From IMG/VR virus record IMGVR_UViG_3300044641_004951, positions 1-63,098 of that record: 63,098 bases of DNA. The stretch is one strand, 5' to 3'. Under the pieces are notes generated by a model, which had not been told where the DNA came from, did no database searches, and saw nothing but the letters and a program-made list of their open reading frames with translations. Below, piece after piece: positions 47,215 through 55,214 of the stretch. How positions within the stretch are numbered: position 1 is the stretch's first letter; the number at the start of each line of letters is the position of its first letter. This DNA is from a virus. Position numbers and translations under genes: made by a program.

Positions 47215-48111
47215 ATGGCTGATATAGGAGTATTAGTAGGAGGTGCTCAAACTGCTGCAAGCGGCCTACTACAAGTTAAAGGCATACTAGATAAACTAGC
47301 CGGTAAAAAGCCCTCGGCACCGGAACCTGGACCGACAGGATCCTTAAGTGCGTTCCGCTCACATTTTATTAAAGAAGGTATTCTTAGAAGCAATAGATTC
47401 CTAGTACAGTTTAGTATACCTTTACTTTTTAATACGGGTGAGACGGGAAGGCAAAAATCACACGATAAAGCAAGATTTATATTACCATTTGTATGCTTGG
47501 CCGGCAACATGCCAGGAGTATCAGTTTCGACAAGTGAGGTGAGAAGGCATGGTGTAGGACCAGTAGAAAAACGTCCTTATTCGGTCACCTTCGTCGATTT
47601 AAATTTATCATTTTTAGTAGATAGTAGAGGTATTATTCATCAATTTTTTAAAGAATGGATTGATGGTATAGTTAGGTTTGACCGGTTAGTAACTAATCCC
47701 GAAGGATTTGCATATCAAGAACCATATGAAGTTGAATACAGAAATAATTATGTTACAGATATAGAAATTTACATCTATAACGATAAATTACAGCAGATAT
47801 ACAAAGTTAAGTTATTCAATGCCTTTCCATTATTCATGGGGGATGTTTCTCTTAATTGGGGTGCAACTGATGACTTCGTAACACTACCGGTTTCATTTTC
47901 TTATACGAGCTGGACTTCTGAAGTGCTCGATGTTTCTAACGAAGCATCATCAAATAGACCACCTGGTCTATTTGAAAAGTTGGTAGCAGCTGCATCAGCT
48001 TTAAACTTACTTGCTACTATTAAACGACCAACCAGCGTTGGAGATGTTCTTAACATCGTAAATGCATCAACAAGTGCAGTATCTGGATTGCAAAAAATCT
48101 ATAAACAATAG
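47215..48111 (+). CDS. 54: Baseplate tail-tube initiator gp54-like
   Basis: The 298-residue protein has a tail-tube fold pattern like gp54/gp19: FRSHFIKEGILRSNRFLVQF near residue 47, FVCLAGNMPGVSVSTSEVRR, YSVTFVDLNLSFLVDS with FFKEWIDGIV, and LFNAFPLFMGDVSLNWGATD followed by LPVSFSYTSW. In T4, gp54 starts tube polymerisation on the baseplate. The N-terminal 40 residues and C-terminal 50 residues are Ala/Ser-rich helices. It lies 2 bases after the gp2-like gene. Confidence 0.72.
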   Translation: MADIGVLVGGAQTAASGLLQVKGILDKLAGKKPSAPEPGPTGSLSAFRSHFIKEGILRSNRFLVQFSIPLLFNTGETGRQKSHDKARFILPFVCLAGNMPGVSVSTSEVRRHGVGPVEKRPYSVTFVDLNLSFLVDSRGIIHQFFKEWIDGIVRFDRLVTNPEGFAYQEPYEVEYRNNYVTDIEIYIYNDKLQQIYKVKLFNAFPLFMGDVSLNWGATDDFVTLPVSFSYTSWTSEVLDVSNEASSNRPPGLFEKLVAAASALNLLATIKRPTSVGDVLNIVNASTSAVSGLQKIYKQ

Positions 48112-48119
48112 AGGTTATT

Positions 48120-48827
48120 ATGGCTTTACCAAAAATCAGTTATCCAATTTTTAATATTACTATTCCTTCCCTGGATAAGGAAGTAAAGTTTAGATCTTTC
48201 TTAGTGAAAGATGAAAAGGTTCTGCTTGTTGCTCAAAACAGCAAAGACCCTAAAGACGTGGTGTTAGCTATCAAACAAGTAATTAATAACTGCGTGCTAG
48301 AAGATATTAACGTAGACAGTTTAGCTACCTTTGATCTTGAGTACATCTTCGTCAAGTTAAGGGCCAAATCAGTAAACAACATCATCGAGCTAAAATACAT
48401 TGATCCCGATGATGGAGAGAAGTACGACATTAATATTGATATCGATAAGATTGAAGTAATAAACCTAAACAAAAAAGATAAGAAGATTCCTATTAATAGC
48501 ACTACCGGGATGATTCTTAAGTATCCTAACGCTAATATAGTTTATGATATTAAAGACGTCAGTGATGAAACTGAAATGTTCTTCTCCATTCTTAAGCACT
48601 GTGTAGACAGTATATACGACAAAGATAAAATTTATAGTGCAGGGGACTACACGGTGGAGGAGGTCGAAGAGTTTATATCGGAACTGGACGTCAAAACTCT
48701 ACAAAATGTTCAGCAATTCTTCGAAGGAATGCCCCGCTTACATTATGCGGCTGAATACAAGACTAAGACCGGAGAAGTAAAGAAGTTAGAACTTAATACT
48801 CTGAGCGATTTTTTTACGCTGGGCTGA
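48120..48827 (+). CDS. 26: Baseplate hub assembly protein gp26
   Basis: The 235-residue protein belongs to the T4 gp26/base-plate family: LPKISYPIFNITIPSLDKEV and KFRSFLVKDEKVLLVAQNSK at the N-terminus, then ATFDLEYIFVKLRAKSVNNI, and IKHCVDSIYDKDK-like VDSIYDKDKIYSAGDYT near residue 165-181. gp26 is needed for hub assembly. The zero-frame product ends LSDFFTLG. A T7 run at 48809-48815, two residues before the end region, allows a -1 shift into the gp51-like reading frame that follows. It is preceded by a GAGGTTATT ribosome site. Confidence 0.85.
   Translation: MALPKISYPIFNITIPSLDKEVKFRSFLVKDEKVLLVAQNSKDPKDVVLAIKQVINNCVLEDINVDSLATFDLEYIFVKLRAKSVNNIIELKYIDPDDGEKYDINIDIDKIEVINLNKKDKKIPINSTTGMILKYPNANIVYDIKDVSDETEMFFSILKHCVDSIYDKDKIYSAGDYTVEEVEEFISELDVKTLQNVQQFFEGMPRLHYAAEYKTKTGEVKKLELNTLSDFFTLG
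48809..48815 (+). other. Candidate -1 ribosomal frameshift site (T TTT TTT)
   Basis: The zero-frame reads GAT TTT TTT ACG, giving the X XXY YYZ heptamer T-TTT-TTT at the very end of gp26. A -1 slip continues as TAC GCT GGG CTG AGT CAT, entering the gp51-like coding sequence. The -1 frame has a stop (TAA, 48794-48796) just upstream and no ATG, GTG or TTG before the conserved gp51 part. Confidence 0.65.
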
Positions 48828-48997
48828 GTCATAATTCTCTAGCAAACTACTACCAAGTAGTATTTGCCCTGGCTCAGCATCACAAATGGTCAGTTACTGA
48901 AATTGAAGAAATGATACCTTTTGAGAGGGATTTATATGTAGAGATGTTAATGGAGTATCTGCAGACAGAAAAAGAAAAAATAACTAAAAATGGCTGA
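48815..48997 (+). CDS. 51: gp51-like hub assembly segment, read by -1 frameshift from gp26
   Basis: This 60-codon segment reads YAGLSHNSLANYYQVVFALA then QHHKWSVTEIEEMIPFERDL and YVEMLMEYLQTEKEKITKNG. The pattern (LSHN..NYY...FAL.QHH.....IE.MIPFERD.Y..ML..YL) is the one found in the small gp51-type protein that follows gp26 in T4-like phages. It has no own start codon before the conserved part, so I expect it to be made as a gp26-gp51 fusion of about 292 residues from 48120. The first possible ATG is deep inside. It overlaps the next gene by 8 bases. Confidence 0.68.
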   Translation, partial: YAGLSHNSLANYYQVVFALAQHHKWSVTEIEEMIPFERDLYVEMLMEYLQTEKEKITKNG

Positions 48998-50432
48998 AAA
49001 TAACAAGCAGAATCAAAAAGCTGGTGACGATCGCAAAAATGTGACTTCCAGCTTTCTTAAATCTATAGGGTTAATAAATCCTGTACAAGATAGACTTAAG
49101 TTAAAGACTCTTAAAAATATAGAATCAAGCGCCAAAATTGCATTATTTAATGCCAAAAGAATTAAATTTCTTTTTACTGAGCTATTTAAGCAGATACAAG
49201 TAGGTAAGCTTGACAAACCTAAAACTACTACAGATGTTTCTATAGGAAAAAAACTAATAGAAAAGGCTAGGTCAGGGTTCAAGGTCAGTAGTTTGTTAAA
49301 GGGATTATTGCTGGTAATCCCTTTAATTTCCCTGCTTATAGACGATGAGATTAAGAAGAATCTTAGCTCGTATTTTTCTGAGTTATTAAAGGCATTTGGT
49401 GTAACGGATGAAGCATTAAAGCTTATTAAATGGGCTATAGGGTCACTTGACGATTTACTTAAACTTTACTTAGGGTATAAAGTAATAAGTAAAGTAATAA
49501 AGTTCTTTAAGCTGCTTATAACCTTAGGTAAAATAATTAAGTTTGCCTTAAAGTTGCTAATTAGAAATTGCGGTATGGGACTACCTATGCCGGATGTTCC
49601 GGAGCCTGGTCGAACTACACAAACACCCAGACCGGCTCCCGGACCAACTGCACCTAGACCGGTACCTCCTGTAGCATCACCTTATCAACTCCTACCTCCT
49701 CCTTCTAGGCCGTCCGGCGGGATAAGAATACCGCCGCCAGTACCACCGTCGCTACCTGGTATGAATAGGCCGGCTTTACCTGCACCTGCTGGCACCTCGT
49801 ACCAGCCTACTCCTAGCAGACCGGCGTTACCGCAACCAGCTCCTACTCCTAGTCAAACAGGAAGAATAAGTAACCCCGCTGATATTGAAGATGCAAAAAT
49901 AATAAGAGAAACTTTAAAGCCTGGAGCACCTGGAGGGCCAGGGCTATCTACACTGGGTAATATACTTCATAAAATTTCTAGATTTATTCCTATTATTAAT
50001 CTTATAGTAGGGGCTTACGATCTTTATCTTGCATATAAATTATACGAACAAGGAAAAACTAAAGAAGCAGTGACTACGGCCTTAGCTGGTATGGGTGCTA
50101 TACTACTTGGAGTAGGTAGCATTATAGCTGCTCCCGTACTAGGACCTATACTTACAGGAATAGGGCTTATCGCTTCGGTTGCAAGTTTTGTGGGATGGGC
50201 CGGGTCTAATCTAATAGATATGTATGAATCAGGTAAGGACTATAGATATCAATTTGATAGTTATGATTATGAACCTATACAGCCTTATCAAGTAGCACCA
50301 GATGAAACGTCGTTAAGGCTTAATAATTTTTCAACCGACATTAATTTAGCAAGAACAACATCTCGCCCTCGCGATACGGAAGTAGTAATTATAACTAAGC
50401 CAGTAATAGTTTTTAATCAGGCATTCGCATGA
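48990..50432 (+). CDS. Hub / tape-measure-like membrane-prone protein
   Basis: The 480-residue protein has a charged N-terminal helical region, then hydrophobic segments (LLKGLLLVIPLISLLI near 103-118, YKVISKVIKFFKLLITLGK), a Pro-rich linker (residues ~200-305) and two long hydrophobic stretches near 330-410 (IIPAPVLGPILTG-type, GLIASVASFVGWAG). T4-like hubs have gp28/gp29 at this place; gp29 (590 aa) is the tape measure. It is coupled to the lysozyme-domain gene (ATGA). I call it a hub/tape-measure candidate by position and composition, not by sequence match. Confidence 0.5.
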   Translation: MAENNKQNQKAGDDRKNVTSSFLKSIGLINPVQDRLKLKTLKNIESSAKIALFNAKRIKFLFTELFKQIQVGKLDKPKTTTDVSIGKKLIEKARSGFKVSSLLKGLLLVIPLISLLIDDEIKKNLSSYFSELLKAFGVTDEALKLIKWAIGSLDDLLKLYLGYKVISKVIKFFKLLITLGKIIKFALKLLIRNCGMGLPMPDVPEPGRTTQTPRPAPGPTAPRPVPPVASPYQLLPPPSRPSGGIRIPPPVPPSLPGMNRPALPAPAGTSYQPTPSRPALPQPAPTPSQTGRISNPADIEDAKIIRETLKPGAPGGPGLSTLGNILHKISRFIPIINLIVGAYDLYLAYKLYEQGKTKEAVTTALAGMGAILLGVGSIIAAPVLGPILTGIGLIASVASFVGWAGSNLIDMYESGKDYRYQFDSYDYEPIQPYQVAPDETSLRLNNFSTDINLARTTSRPRDTEVVIITKPVIVFNQAFA

Positions 50433-51991
50433 ATAATAAAGAAGAAGTTAGAGACATAGCCGTAAGATCTATAAGCAGCATGCCTCTTATTAGAAGTATG
50501 GGTGCTACTATTCAAAGGGGTGATAGAGCAGAATACGAATCCTTGGTACGCATCTCTGTATCAATGAATAGAATAGCTGTCACACTTGGTAGCATATTCA
50601 ATGCATTGAGACAGTTTATGAGAACTAATGACGCATTGATTAACAAGCAGCGATACAGTGATCTTGAAGCAATGAGAGAGGCAGGTCGGTCCGGCGAAGG
50701 AGAAACTGAGAGGGAACCCTTAAAGAAAGCATTACTATCAGGAGTAGGCAAAGCTTTACTAGGTGCAGCATTAATCGGTTTAATGGGCTTGCTTATACCA
50801 GAAGAAATTAAAAAAAAATTAAAGGATTACGCAACAAACTTCCTTATGGAGTTTGACCTAATTAAGTATGCAGTTAGAAAATTTGAAGAATCAGTAACCA
50901 TGGTTAAAGGGTTCTTTGATTCACTTACTAACTTTTTTGACCCTCTTAAAGACTTAATATCCGAGCTGGGTATGTTGGTTGGATTGAGCTTGTTATGTAT
51001 GAGAAGAGGACCAACTACTACGGTTCCTGGTGGTGGTAGAGCCCCGTCAGGTAGAGGTGGTGGTAGGGCAGGTATGCTGGCCGGGGTAATAGCGGCAATA
51101 GCTGGTGCTTCTGCAGCGTCAGAGTTGTCTGAAGAAGATAAAAGTTACTTTGAATCTATTAAGGAATGGGTCAAAGAAGCAATGTCTATTACTGGTGATG
51201 ATGAAGAGACGCAGGCACCTACGGAAGGAGGTAGTACTGAGTTTAATTCTACGATATCTCCTAATGCTCAAACTGCATTTAACTTTTTTACCGGTAAGGG
51301 GTATTCACCAGAACAGGCTGCTGGTATTGTAGGTAATCTAATGGCTGAAAGCGGCAGAAACTTAAATGTTAAAGCATTTAATGAAGATGAGAAGGCTTAT
51401 GGAATAGCTCAGTGGCGAATGGATCGCTTGGATGGGCTAGGCAAGCTGTATAATAAAGATCCTAAACAGACTACGTTAGAAGAACAATTAAATTACATTG
51501 AACACGAATTAGATAATGTTTCTAGGTTTAAAGGTATTAAGAAACAACTTCAAGATTCTAAAGATAGTAATGAAGCCGCTCAGATATTTAGAGACAAATA
51601 CGAAGTATCAAAGGGTCCATTACAGGAGAGACAGAATTATGCAAGACAGATATTGAAATCCAGACAGCAGCCTGCTGCACCTGCTGCACCTGCACCGGCT
51701 AGTAACACTTCAAATACCTCAAGTAATACATCAACTAATAATACTAAATCAATAGCACCGGCAGCAGTTGCAACTCCGTCAATTGGTACGGCTATTGCTA
51801 CACAAAGTGTAACGAACAATGATATGAAGAATACACCTGCAGGACAGACTACTGTAACGAATATGACGGCACCGGCAACTACGGCCGGTGCACCTAAGTC
51901 ACAACCCAACTCTAAACCTAGAATACCGTCACCGGTATTCGGTAGTCCAGAGTTAAGTATGTCTCTTTTTTACGAACCTTCTATGACTTAA
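50429..51991 (+). CDS. Hub protein with phage tail lysozyme domain
   Basis: The 520-residue protein has an N-terminal helical part, a hydrophobic segment (KALLSGVGKALLGAALIGLM, residues ~92-111), a Gly-rich patch (GGGRAPSGRGGGRAGMLAG) and, at residues ~280-410, a phage tail lysozyme domain: FNFFTGKGYSPEQAAGIVGN, LMAESGRNLNVKAFN, YGIAQWRMDRLDGL and a LQERQNYARQIL end. The ESG and IAQW pieces are the signature; the Glu is the likely catalytic residue. Its C-terminus is Ala/Thr/Asn-rich. It would cut peptidoglycan during injection. gp5 here lacks a lysozyme domain, so this protein probably provides that activity. Confidence 0.8.
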   Translation: MNNKEEVRDIAVRSISSMPLIRSMGATIQRGDRAEYESLVRISVSMNRIAVTLGSIFNALRQFMRTNDALINKQRYSDLEAMREAGRSGEGETEREPLKKALLSGVGKALLGAALIGLMGLLIPEEIKKKLKDYATNFLMEFDLIKYAVRKFEESVTMVKGFFDSLTNFFDPLKDLISELGMLVGLSLLCMRRGPTTTVPGGGRAPSGRGGGRAGMLAGVIAAIAGASAASELSEEDKSYFESIKEWVKEAMSITGDDEETQAPTEGGSTEFNSTISPNAQTAFNFFTGKGYSPEQAAGIVGNLMAESGRNLNVKAFNEDEKAYGIAQWRMDRLDGLGKLYNKDPKQTTLEEQLNYIEHELDNVSRFKGIKKQLQDSKDSNEAAQIFRDKYEVSKGPLQERQNYARQILKSRQQPAAPAAPAPASNTSNTSSNTSTNNTKSIAPAAVATPSIGTAIATQSVTNNDMKNTPAGQTTVTNMTAPATTAGAPKSQPNSKPRIPSPVFGSPELSMSLFYEPSMT

Positions 51992-52908
51992 TCTTCTGCA
52001 GCAAGCTTCTTAAAGAAGTCCATGCTATCGTCATCGTCATCTAGATCAGACGATGTTTGAGGTGCAGTAGCAGGAGCTGCACTCTTCAAGTTCTTAGGTG
52101 ATTGAACTTCTTCATCCCACGGTGCTGAAGATTCTGCACGAGTATTGGCTTTCGCCTGATTACCTGCCAGACCAAGAACGCGATAGAGCTTTTCCTTAAG
52201 CTCATCGTACGATTTGAAGTTGGAAGGATCAATGAATTCTGAGAGCTTATGCTCAGACTTCCAGACTGCTTCCATCTCACCATCATCATCAAAAAGCGGG
52301 GCACGCTTATCGAACTCAGACTTATCGTAATTACGATAGCCTTCGACGTTGCGAATCTTAACCTTAAAGTTAGCACCCTCCCAGAGATCGAACGGATTCA
52401 GCGGAGCTTCATCTTCAAACTCTGGATTCATGGCAAGACTAAGCTTGTCCCAGATCTTCTTACCGTACTTAAACAAGAACACCTTACCCTCGTTCTGAGG
52501 ATTTGCAGTATCCTTAATAACGTAAACGTTACTAACATACGTAAGTCGGCGCTTTTGCTTACGCACTTGCTCCTTGCCACTCTCAGTGCCGTTGTTCCAG
52601 AGCTGGGTATTGTACTCGGAAACAGGGTCTTTCTGTCCAAGAGTAGTGAGAGATTTCTCGATATACCACCCACCTGGGCCTTGAAAGCCGTGATCCCAAA
52701 TACGAACAAACGGGATATCTTCGCCGGCTGGTGCAGGTAGAAAGCGGATGACGGCATAACCGTTACCAGCCTTATCCACATCCGGACGCCAAAAGCGATT
52801 GTCCTCGCCTCCGCCCTGAGGTGCATTGAGCTTGGAGAGCTCGGTCGTCAGCTTATCGAAATTAGACTGACGGGTCTTCTTAAGTTGCGAAAAGTCTGTT
52901 GTTGACAT
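51988..52908 (-). CDS. 32: Single-stranded DNA-binding protein gp32
   Basis: The protein (306 residues from the ATG at 52908) matches gp32 of aquatic T4-like phages: RFWRPDVDKAGNGYAVIRFL, FVRIWDHGFQGPGGWYIEKS, YNTQLWNNG and FLFKYGKKIWDKL, with an acidic C-terminal tail (SSDLDDDDDSMDFFKKL) that binds partner proteins. I chose MSTTDFSQL over the longer MQCGQEAIK reading because AAAGGAAATACT precedes it. The core has no cysteines, so the T4 zinc knuckle is missing. gp32 coats ssDNA in replication and recombination. It converges with the hub operon (4-base stop overlap). Confidence 0.92.
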   Translation of the reverse strand: MSTTDFSQLKKTRQSNFDKLTTELSKLNAPQGGGEDNRFWRPDVDKAGNGYAVIRFLPAPAGEDIPFVRIWDHGFQGPGGWYIEKSLTTLGQKDPVSEYNTQLWNNGTESGKEQVRKQKRRLTYVSNVYVIKDTANPQNEGKVFLFKYGKKIWDKLSLAMNPEFEDEAPLNPFDLWEGANFKVKIRNVEGYRNYDKSEFDKRAPLFDDDGEMEAVWKSEHKLSEFIDPSNFKSYDELKEKLYRVLGLAGNQAKANTRAESSAPWDEEVQSPKNLKSAAPATAPQTSSDLDDDDDSMDFFKKLAAED

Positions 52909-52976
52909 AGTATTTCCTTTATATACGTTGTATGATTTTATTGCTTCTTGTCCACACTGCACATAATGTACAGTAG

Positions 52977-52984
52977 TATTTATT
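52977..52984 (-). promoter_or_regulatory. Possible late-variant promoter upstream of gp32 (AATAAATA)
   Basis: AATAAATA on the minus strand about 70 bases before the gp32 ATG and just after the gp59 gene. gp32 normally also has early and middle promoters, which I cannot see here with confidence. Confidence 0.3.
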
Positions 52985-52992
52985 ATGGCTGA

Positions 52993-53571
52993 TTACCTGA
53001 ATTTCTCCAAAACTAACTTCTTCATCTTCTCCTTATCATAAGCCATAAAAGGTCTAAATTTTTTACACAGATGACTAACCTGCGGCCAAATGACTTTTTC
53101 CTCTATCCTCCTTGTCCACTTATGTGAGAATGATAAAAGATCGTCAAGAATAATTAGTGTCTCTATCGATATCGTACCTTGCAAATATAGTCTAAGAAGC
53201 GGAGGATGCTGCCCATCTACACATTGAAAGTTACTATCGAACTCAAAATCTAGTCTATCTAAATCTTGAGAAAAGATATAACTCAACGATTCTTTTGTTC
53301 GTATAAATTTAAGATATCTTTGTTCAGATATCTCAGTATTAATAAAATCACCTACCCATGATACCTGGTTACCGTAAGCAAAGTTAGCAGCAAGAAATTC
53401 TACGATGTCTTTCTTCTTAGAAAGTTTATGGAAAAAGTACTTGTCATTTCTTTTTTCAAACGTAGATCTTGCTGCTTTAGTTTTGCCACCGTACTTAAAG
53501 TAATCGTATGTTTTTGAAGTAAAGTGATTCTTTATTGCTACGTATATCTTATACGCTTCGAATGCTTCCAT
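52993..53571 (-). CDS. 59: DNA helicase loader gp59
   Basis: The 192-residue protein fits T4 gp59 (217 aa): AYKIYVAIKNHFTSKTYDYF, FEKRNDKYFFHKLSKK (RRDKYFFQKLSEK in T4), SWVGDFIN (AWIGDIS), and IETLIILDDLLSF (FETFILLDSFLN). gp59 loads the gp41 helicase on gp32-coated forks. It lies next to gp32 as in T4, with its start inside the 3' end of a methyltransferase gene (23-base overlap). Confidence 0.9.
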   Translation of the reverse strand: MEAFEAYKIYVAIKNHFTSKTYDYFKYGGKTKAARSTFEKRNDKYFFHKLSKKKDIVEFLAANFAYGNQVSWVGDFINTEISEQRYLKFIRTKESLSYIFSQDLDRLDFEFDSNFQCVDGQHPPLLRLYLQGTISIETLIILDDLLSFSHKWTRRIEEKVIWPQVSHLCKKFRPFMAYDKEKMKKLVLEKFR

Positions 53572-54115
53572 TTACGAAGAAAAGGCTTTGTAGTCGTACA
53601 TAACGCTCATTCATTGTTGATGCGGCTCTGAGTGCAATTGTACCTGTAGGATCAAATTTAAATCCACGCTTTTCCATTACATCGACCCAATAGTCATAAG
53701 TCTGACAGTTAACGTGATGCCACCCCGGTTGATTAGGAAGTGCATGGGTCATAAGAACGTACTTACAAAACTTCATAGATTCAATAAAGTTATCCATAAA
53801 GCACTCTTCTACATGCTCAACGAATTCTACAGACCAACACAGATCAAAGTTTCGCCCGGGTAAAAAGGGACCAGTAACGAAATCATGAATCCTAATCATA
53901 GGTTCAATCATCTTAGGTCTATAAACTGTAAAGTCTCCATCCACACCTAACACATCAAGTCCCTTAAGATGGGCTTGTCGAACCATGCCGCCAGGCCCGC
54001 ATCCGATATCTAACATAGATTTAACATCGTACCTCTGCATTAGCAAATCTAAAGCACCAACGTCAATATGCGTCATATTTTCATGACCACCTAGGTGGAC
54101 AGGTAATGTATTCAT
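53549..54115 (-). CDS. SAM-dependent methyltransferase
   Basis: The 188-residue protein has VKSMLDIGCGPGGMVRQAHL (residues ~31-50, motif I) and LDVLGVDGD (motif II), then a FDLCWSVEFVEHVEECFM stretch, the 'vveHi' region of methyltransferase-11 enzymes, and YVLMTHALPNQPGWHHVNCQ. Similar proteins are common in T4-like aquatic phages, often near replication genes. The target (DNA, tRNA or metabolite) is not evident. It overlaps gp33 by an ATGA junction and gp59 by 23 bases. Confidence 0.75.
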   Translation of the reverse strand: MNTLPVHLGGHENMTHIDVGALDLLMQRYDVKSMLDIGCGPGGMVRQAHLKGLDVLGVDGDFTVYRPKMIEPMIRIHDFVTGPFLPGRNFDLCWSVEFVEHVEECFMDNFIESMKFCKYVLMTHALPNQPGWHHVNCQTYDYWVDVMEKRGFKFDPTGTIALRAASTMNERYVRLQSLFFVNGSIRSV

Positions 54116-54351
54116 AGAGGTAATCTCCTAGTCTTAGGTAAATAATTTTGTTCTTCGGCGTCCAGTTGAACTTTTGCCTTCATTTTAGCACTGCTCTTAA
54201 TAAGTACAGCTGCTGTTTCGATTTCGATGCCGTTCTTCTCACAAAAGAAAATAACGGCATCGATATAAGATAGCCTTTGGTCTTCGGCTATCTTATCGAC
54301 TTCAATCATAAAGTCAGTAGGTGTTCTAAGAAAAGTTTCTTCTAAGTCCAT
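54112..54351 (-). CDS. 33: Late promoter transcription coactivator gp33
   Basis: The 79-residue protein resembles T4 gp33 (112 aa) in its core: FMIEVDKIAEDQRLSYIDAV followed by IFFCEKNGIEIETAAVLIKS and a AEEQNYLP end (compare FIIEKMVEEFGMSYLEA, FLEENSIPETQFAKFI, ENLLRPS). gp33 binds the RNA polymerase flap and couples the sliding clamp gp45 to late promoters. The neighbourhood 32-59-33 is that of T4. It fits the many TATAAATA elements in this window. Confidence 0.8.
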   Translation of the reverse strand: MDLEETFLRTPTDFMIEVDKIAEDQRLSYIDAVIFFCEKNGIEIETAAVLIKSSAKMKAKVQLDAEEQNYLPKTRRLPL

Positions 54352-54354
54352 AAT

Positions 54355-54873
54355 TTATTTGTAGAATATGTGTTTTTCAATTTTAGCGGTAAGCTCTTTT
54401 TGTTTAGCCCATAAAGGGCGAACATAGGTAGCATGGTAGAATAATGCTCCTCCTGTAACATCATGGATTGTATGGGCAACTGGCAGCACTTGCAACACTA
54501 ATGATTTAATACTTTCGTACGATTTACGATCGGTAATAACATCAGGTTTACCATCACAGTACCAGGAAAATTGGCATTTATGTTTAACCTTAGCCCCGCC
54601 CTGAGTAACTACCCCTCTAACAGTGCTTGGAAAATATCCACTTTGCATGCGATTAAGAGTCACCATTAGCACGGCTAGTTGACCGGTAACTGATTGATTA
54701 CGTGCTTCGAAGTAAATATTACGCACTAGCCACTCGACATCCTCGTCACTATACCGAGGTTTTTGAGGGATGATATTAACGGTCAAGAAAGCTGTTATGC
54801 TAAAAATAGCACAGCAAACTGCCCATTTAAAAGCAAAGTAAATTCTAGATCTGTTAAGGTGTAAGTGCGCCAT
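54355..54873 (-). CDS. SleB/CwlJ-type cell wall hydrolase with N-terminal membrane anchor
   Basis: The 172-residue protein has a hydrophobic segment at residues ~16-34 (KWAVCCAIFSITAFLTVNI), a possible signal-anchor. The Hydrolase_2 core follows: WLVRNIYFEARNQSVTGQLA (catalytic E56), LNRMQSGYFPSTVRGVVTQG, QFSWYCDG and GGALFYHATYV. These enzymes cleave peptidoglycan. In phages of this type they act as endolysins, here possibly of the signal-arrest-release kind. It overlaps the next small gene by 20 bases. No holin is clear next to it. Confidence 0.82.
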   Translation of the reverse strand: MAHLHLNRSRIYFAFKWAVCCAIFSITAFLTVNIIPQKPRYSDEDVEWLVRNIYFEARNQSVTGQLAVLMVTLNRMQSGYFPSTVRGVVTQGGAKVKHKCQFSWYCDGKPDVITDRKSYESIKSLVLQVLPVAHTIHDVTGGALFYHATYVRPLWAKQKELTAKIEKHIFYK

Positions 54874-55156
54874 ATCCAGTACTTACAATACAAATAATGT
54901 TTTTTGCAGGAACAAAAATACCTACTGTAAACGATTCTTTTTCTGCATTATATGTCACAAACGAAGAACTACCTTGGAGCTTTTCCTCGTTGTTACCTGT
55001 AAATACAATTTTTTCTTTATGCGTTTGAATTAATTCTTTAATAACAATATCCCTATCGAAACATTGCATTGTTAGCGTCATTGGACGTTCAGGCGCTCGT
55101 GATTGAGCTAGTGCTATGCAGGGTAAAAGAAGTAGTGTGGCTAGAAGTTTATTCAT
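54854..55156 (-). CDS. Small exported protein, paralogue A (signal peptide)
   Basis: The 100-residue protein has a Sec signal peptide (MNKLLATLLLLPCIALAQS, cleavage near A17). The mature part has CFDRDIVIKELIQTHKEKIV and FTVGIFVPAKNIICIVSTGY. The CFDRD...L...KEKIVF.G and (F/Y)T(V/I)G(I/L)F..(K)N(I/L)(I/A)CI pattern is shared with the protein at 58112-58414, so both are paralogues. Two Cys could form a periplasmic disulfide. Function is unknown; the place next to a SleB hydrolase suggests the envelope or lysis. Confidence 0.65.
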   Translation of the reverse strand: MNKLLATLLLLPCIALAQSRAPERPMTLTMQCFDRDIVIKELIQTHKEKIVFTGNNEEKLQGSSSFVTYNAEKESFTVGIFVPAKNIICIVSTGYGALTP

Positions 55157-55188
55157 AAAAGTCCTTAAGGGATCGGTATTTATTAACT

Positions 55189-55214
55189 AAAAAGAGGGCA
55201 CATGCCCTCTTTTT
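55189..55214 (-). terminator. Rho-independent terminator after DUF932 gene
   Basis: AAAAAGAGGGC and GCCCTCTTTTT are separated by 4 bases, giving a strong hairpin with U-rich tail on the minus-strand transcript directly after the DUF932 stop. The symmetry means it could also work for the plus strand. Confidence 0.8.

Noticed and set aside
51637-51909. Minus-strand ORF antisense to the lysozyme-domain gene
   Set aside because: It is the reverse of an Ala/Thr/Pro-rich linker with no ribosome site.
52909-52962. Longer gp32 N-terminus (MQCGQEAIK)
   Set aside because: A strong AAAGGA site lies directly before the internal ATG and family proteins start at that place.
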